Part shown: positions 60,753 to 64,000 of the stretch, in pieces
Layout of the letters: each line of letters opens with the position of its first letter
Numbering within the stretch: the first letter of the stretch is position 1
Origin: JAFAFN01 sp963707555
Lineage (GTDB): Bacteria; Actinomycetota; Acidimicrobiia; Acidimicrobiales; Microtrichaceae
Assembly (NCBI GenBank): GCA_963707555.1
Contig: CAVPQM010000012.1
Location: 62,001 to 126,000, forward strand
DNA length: 64,000 bases
Reading direction: 5' to 3'
Made by a program: the position numbers and the translations under genes
Notes under the pieces: model-generated
What the model saw: only the letters and a program-made list of their open reading frames with translations
Databases searched by the model: none
What the model was told of the DNA's origin: nothing

Positions 60753-63700
60753 CGAGCGCGGTGGCTCGCCACCGCTCGGCGGCGCCGGCGAGCAGCGGGA
60801 AGCCGGTCCGCACCTCGAGCGCCTCGGCGGACGCGAGGTGTCGCTCGACCGCAGCGTCGTCGCCCAGCCGGAGCGACAGCGACGCGAGCACCAGGTCCGC
60901 GGCACCCCAGCAGCCGATCGCGGAGCCGACGGTGACGAGCTCACCGGCGAACTGCATCAGCTGTTCGTACAGCTCCGGGATCTCGGCCGCGTCGACCATC
61001 GCCGCGGCCATGGCCCAGGAGTACACCTCGAAGTCGCTGGACCAGCCGGGTTCGATGTCGCCGTACCAGCGGTCGAACAACTCCGCCGCCCCCGACCGGT
61101 CGCCGCCCTCGGCGAGGGCCACGACGGCCAAGGCCCCGAGTCCCGAATAGGTCGGGTCCGAGCACGCATCGATGAGGTCGTCGGCCATGGTCGAGAGCGA
61201 CCCCGCCCACCAGGCGGCGCACGACGGAAGGACGATGTCGCACCACTTCGCACCCCAGAGGTCGGTGAGCAGCATCCGCTCGCGGCTCTCATCCGCCTTG
61301 CTCCGAGCCGCGTCCAGGTCACCGGCGAGCAGCAGACGGGTGGCCTGCTGGTACGAGACCTGCGCCTCGATCTCGGGGATCGAGAGGGTCGCCGCGAGGT
61401 CCGAGGCCCGAGCGAGGTCGTCCAGGTACGTCTCGGCGTCGCCGCTCCGCAGGGAGAGCGACAGCCGGTGCATCCGGGCGATCGCCTCGGCGTGGATCGG
61501 CAGGCCGGATCCGACCAGGTCGAGCGCCTCTGTGACGAGGGCCATCCGCTGCTCGTCGTAGGCCGGCTCCCACGACGCGATCATCAAGTTGTTGAGGGTC
61601 CGACCGAGCAGCTCCGGGTCGCCGAGCTCACGAGCGATCTCGACCGCCTCTGCGCCCGCGGTGAAACCGCGCCGTCGATCCGGGCCGTAGTAGAGCTCGA
61701 CGGCGAGGGTGCCGAGGGTCTCGGCGCGGCTGCGGTCGCCCAGCTCGGTCGAGCTCAACAGCCGGTCCAGGAGGCCCACCATCCGGTGGTCGACCACACC
61801 CGGGTCCCGCCAGTTCCACAGCGCCACACCGCCGTAGACCGACGTGGCGCTCGCCAGTCGCGGCAGGTCACCCAGCGCGGTGGCCTGCCCGATGGCCTCT
61901 TCGAGCACGGCGTGCACCGCGGCCAGATCGCCGTTCAGGCGAAGGTCCCTGGCGAGCTCGATGCGGGCGTCGATGCGCGCACCGATGCCCACCTCGGGAT
62001 CGCGGTCGAACGCCGCGACGAGGCGACGCAGGTTGAGCGCCGACTGGTCCCACGAGTAGCGGTTCCGTGCTGCCTCGGCCGCCATCCGTGCGTACTTCGC
62101 CGCCCGGTCCGCTGGCGCGCTGCGTCCCGCCGCGGCGTACTGCGCGGCGAGCTCGTCGACCGGCGGCAGCGCGTGCTCGTGCAGCTCCTCGAGGGTGGTG
62201 GCGATCCGGGCGTGGAGCTTCGAGCGCTGCAACTTGGTGAGCGACGCGAGGATCGAGTCGCGGCCCAGGTCGTGGGCGAAGGTCCAGCTCCACCCGTCGC
62301 CAGTCTCGACGACCACCTCGGTCAGCACCGCCGGCTCGATCAACGCCGCCGCACGGTCGACGTCGACACCCGAGGCTCGTGCGAGCAGTTCGACGTCGAC
62401 GGACGACGCGCTCGTCGCGGCCACTGCGGCGATGCTCAGCAGCGTCTGGGTGTCGTCGGGCAGGCGCTGGACGCGTCGCCGGATCACGTCGCGCACCGAG
62501 GCGGGTATCTGGTCGAGGTCGGCGGAGGAGACCTGGGCGCCGTCGGGCAGTCGCCGCTCGCTGCGGAGCAGCTTGACGAGCTCGGTCAGGAAGAACGGAT
62601 TGCCCCCGGTGCGCTGGTGCAGCGTGCGGCTGAACGCGGCGAGCTCGGCCGGGCCGACCACGCCCGCGTCGCTGCCGTCGGCGACGGCCGCGACCAGGCG
62701 GTCGACGTCGTCCGCTCCCAGCGGTCCCACCGCGAGGCGCTCACCCGAGCGGGACCTGCCGACCGCCGAGAGCGTCTCGTCGAGCGCGGCGAGGTCCTGT
62801 GCGTCGGTGCGACGTGTCGTGACCACGACCAGCAGTCCGGCATCGTCGATCCGGTCGAGCAGCATGCGCAGCAGCTGCAGCGATGCAGCGTCCGCCGAGT
62901 GCAGGTCGTCGACGACCACCACCAGGTGATCGTTGCGGCCGTGACCGACCAGCCGGTCGACGGTCGCCGACAACAGCAGGAACCGGTCGTGGTCCGGGTC
63001 CGCGAGCGCCGTGGCGCCGCTGCCGAGCACCGGGTCGGACGGATCCGGCGCGACGGTCGCCGGCTCTGCGAGGGGACGCTGGGAGATCTGGGTGAGCAGC
63101 TCGTGCCAGGGCCACAGCGGGGGCCGGCCGGCGTCCGCGACGCAGCGCGTCCAGACCACGCCGACGCCGCGTGCGGTGGCGTCGGCGGCGAGCTGCTCGA
63201 CGATGCGGGTCTTGCCGATGCCGGCGGTGCCCTCGAGCGCGATGACCCGCCCGCGTCCGGCGTCGAGCGCATCGAGTTGGGCGTGCAACACCGCGAGCTC
63301 GTGGTCGCGACCGACGAACTCGCTCCGGGCGAGGGGGCGAGCGGCGACCGACGGCGACTCGACCACGACCGGTGCAGCGGAAAGCTCCTCGACGATCGCC
63401 GGGTCGACGATCGTCGCGTCGAGATCGTCCGTCGACGGCGCCGCCTGTGGCCGTGCGCCCGCGACCGACCGTGGCGGCTGCGATCCGAGCCCTGGCGGGG
63501 TCCACGCGAGGGCGGCGTCGTCCTGGCGCAGCACCGCCTGTTCCAGGTCGCGCAGCTCGCGTCCCGGTTCGATGCCGAGCTCCTCGCCCAACAGGCGACG
63601 GCAGTCCTGGTAGGTCCGCAGCGCATCGGCCTGGCGACCGCTGCGGTAGAGCCCCACGATGCGCTGCGCCCACAGTCGTTCTCGCAGTGGGTGCGCGGCC

Positions 63701-64000
63701 GAGAGGGCCTCGGCGCGTGCGACGGCTTCTGCGGCGTGACCGAGGGCGAGCGCCGCGTCGACGCGGCGTTCCTGGGCCAGCAGGTGCCGCTCCTCGAGCC
63801 GGGTCACGAACGACCCCACCGACGCCTCGCCGGCCAGGTCGGCCAGCGGCTCGCCGCGCCACAGCGCGAGCGCGGCGTCGAGCGTGTCGACGGCTCCGGC
63901 AGGGTCACCGGCATCGACGAGCGCCACGCCCTGCGTCACCAGCCGCTCGAAGGACTCCACGTCGAGGTCACCGTCGGCGACGACCAGCCGGTAGCCGGGC
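60745..64000 (-). CDS. Large SARP/AAA-type transcriptional regulator (partial, 5' end outside window)
   Basis: AfsR-like regulator of at least 1080 residues, cut at the right edge. The reading frame is open to base 64000, with residues GYRLVVADGDLDVESFERLV before the first in-window GTG. So the DNA-binding winged helix lies outside. Order here: bacterial transcriptional activation domain (LALWRGEPLADLAGEASVGS to GRQADALRTYQDCRRLLGEE), then an AAA-type ATPase with Walker A ALEGTAGIGKTRIVEQLAAD and Walker B HLVVVVDDLHSADAASLQLL. A long TPR-like helical region runs to the end, with no C-terminal LuxR domain. Such proteins regulate secondary metabolism or other clusters; targets are unknown. Confidence 0.88.
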   Translation of the reverse strand, partial: PGYRLVVADGDLDVESFERLVTQGVALVDAGDPAGAVDTLDAALALWRGEPLADLAGEASVGSFVTRLEERHLLAQERRVDAALALGHAAEAVARAEALSAAHPLRERLWAQRIVGLYRSGRQADALRTYQDCRRLLGEELGIEPGRELRDLEQAVLRQDDAALAWTPPGLGSQPPRSVAGARPQAAPSTDDLDATIVDPAIVEELSAAPVVVESPSVAARPLARSEFVGRDHELAVLHAQLDALDAGRGRVIALEGTAGIGKTRIVEQLAADATARGVGVVWTRCVADAGRPPLWPWHELLTQISQRPLAEPATVAPDPSDPVLGSGATALADPDHDRFLLLSATVDRLVGHGRNDHLVVVVDDLHSADAASLQLLRMLLDRIDDAGLLVVVTTRRTDAQDLAALDETLSAVGRSRSGERLAVGPLGADDVDRLVAAVADGSDAGVVGPAELAAFSRTLHQRTGGNPFFLTELVKLLRSERRLPDGAQVSSADLDQIPASVRDVIRRRVQRLPDDTQTLLSIAAVAATSASSVDVELLARASGVDVDRAAALIEPAVLTEVVVETGDGWSWTFAHDLGRDSILASLTKLQRSKLHARIATTLEELHEHALPPVDELAAQYAAAGRSAPADRAAKYARMAAEAARNRYSWDQSALNLRRLVAAFDRDPEVGIGARIDARIELARDLRLNGDLAAVHAVLEEAIGQATALGDLPRLASATSVYGGVALWNWRDPGVVDHRMVGLLDRLLSSTELGDRSRAETLGTLAVELYYGPDRRRGFTAGAEAVEIARELGDPELLGRTLNNLMIASWEPAYDEQRMALVTEALDLVGSGLPIHAEAIARMHRLSLSLRSGDAETYLDDLARASDLAATLSIPEIEAQVSYQQATRLLLAGDLDAARSKADESRERMLLTDLWGAKWCDIVLPSCAAWWAGSLSTMADDLIDACSDPTYSGLGALAVVALAEGGDRSGAAELFDRWYGDIEPGWSSDFEVYSWAMAAAMVDAAEIPELYEQLMQFAGELVTVGSAIGCWGAADLVLASLSLRLGDDAAVERHLASAEALEVRTGFPLLAGAAERWRATALGA

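Overview
The window is a contiguous piece of a very GC-rich (about 70 %) actinobacterial chromosome. GTG and occasional TTG starts, ATGA/GTGA gene overlaps, a mycothiol glycosyltransferase (MshA), a DUF3039 protein, an RsiG-type anti-sigma protein and a rex-hemA-hemC operon all point to Actinobacteria. The split cytochrome b and the large fused bc/complex I cluster are most like class Acidimicrobiia (Ilumatobacter relatives), but that placement is inference. I saw no tRNA, rRNA, CRISPR array, insertion sequence or prophage.

Region 1 (1-21522, all on the minus strand) is one respiratory gene train. In transcription order it holds a small membrane protein, a 2x[4Fe-4S] ferredoxin, cytochrome b N-half, cytochrome b C-half, Rieske protein, diheme cytochrome c, a membrane protein of unknown function, then nuoA-B-C-D-E-F-G-H-I-J-K-L-M-N, with nuoN cut by the window edge. 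Together these encode a menaquinol:cytochrome c oxidoreductase and a 14-subunit proton-pumping NADH:quinone oxidoreductase. A near-consensus Rex operator (21666-21683) lies just upstream of the first gene, so NADH/NAD+ ratio probably controls the whole train. A monoheme cytochrome c is divergently placed at 21983. Several nuo genes (nuoB, nuoG, nuoM twice, perhaps the nuoF end) carry single-base frame slips as read, and so does a small membrane-protein gene at 22826.

Region 2 (22.8-29.8 kb) holds that broken small gene, phosphoglucose isomerase, a 1164-residue lipoprotein with seven PKD domains and a glycine-rich tail, and an uncharacterised gene. Region 3 (29.9-37.0 kb, minus strand) is the tetrapyrrole operon rex-hemA-hemC-cobA/hemD-hemB-hemL, with a second Rex-like site before rex. 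Haem supply and the haem-using respiratory chain thus appear to share a redox regulator.

Region 4 (37-49.6 kb) has an acyl-CoA synthetase-like gene, a CAP-domain secreted protein, a SAM hydrolase, proC, a CocE-type hydrolase lipoprotein, a YbjN-domain protein, mshA, an XRE regulator, an RsiG-like c-di-GMP-binding protein, a CdsA-like membrane protein, a phosphoglycerate-mutase-family phosphatase and small conserved proteins. Region 5 (49.6-64 kb) has a thiolase, a DUF2804 protein, a DsbA-fold mycothiol-type reductase, a GH1-like glycosidase, an ATP-dependent DNA ligase, an ECF sigma factor with a membrane-anchored partner, a cupredoxin lipoprotein, a berberine-bridge-type FAD oxidoreductase and a large SARP/AAA regulator cut by the right edge. 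Two different families of tandem hairpin repeats sit between convergent genes at 54.3 and 60.6 kb.
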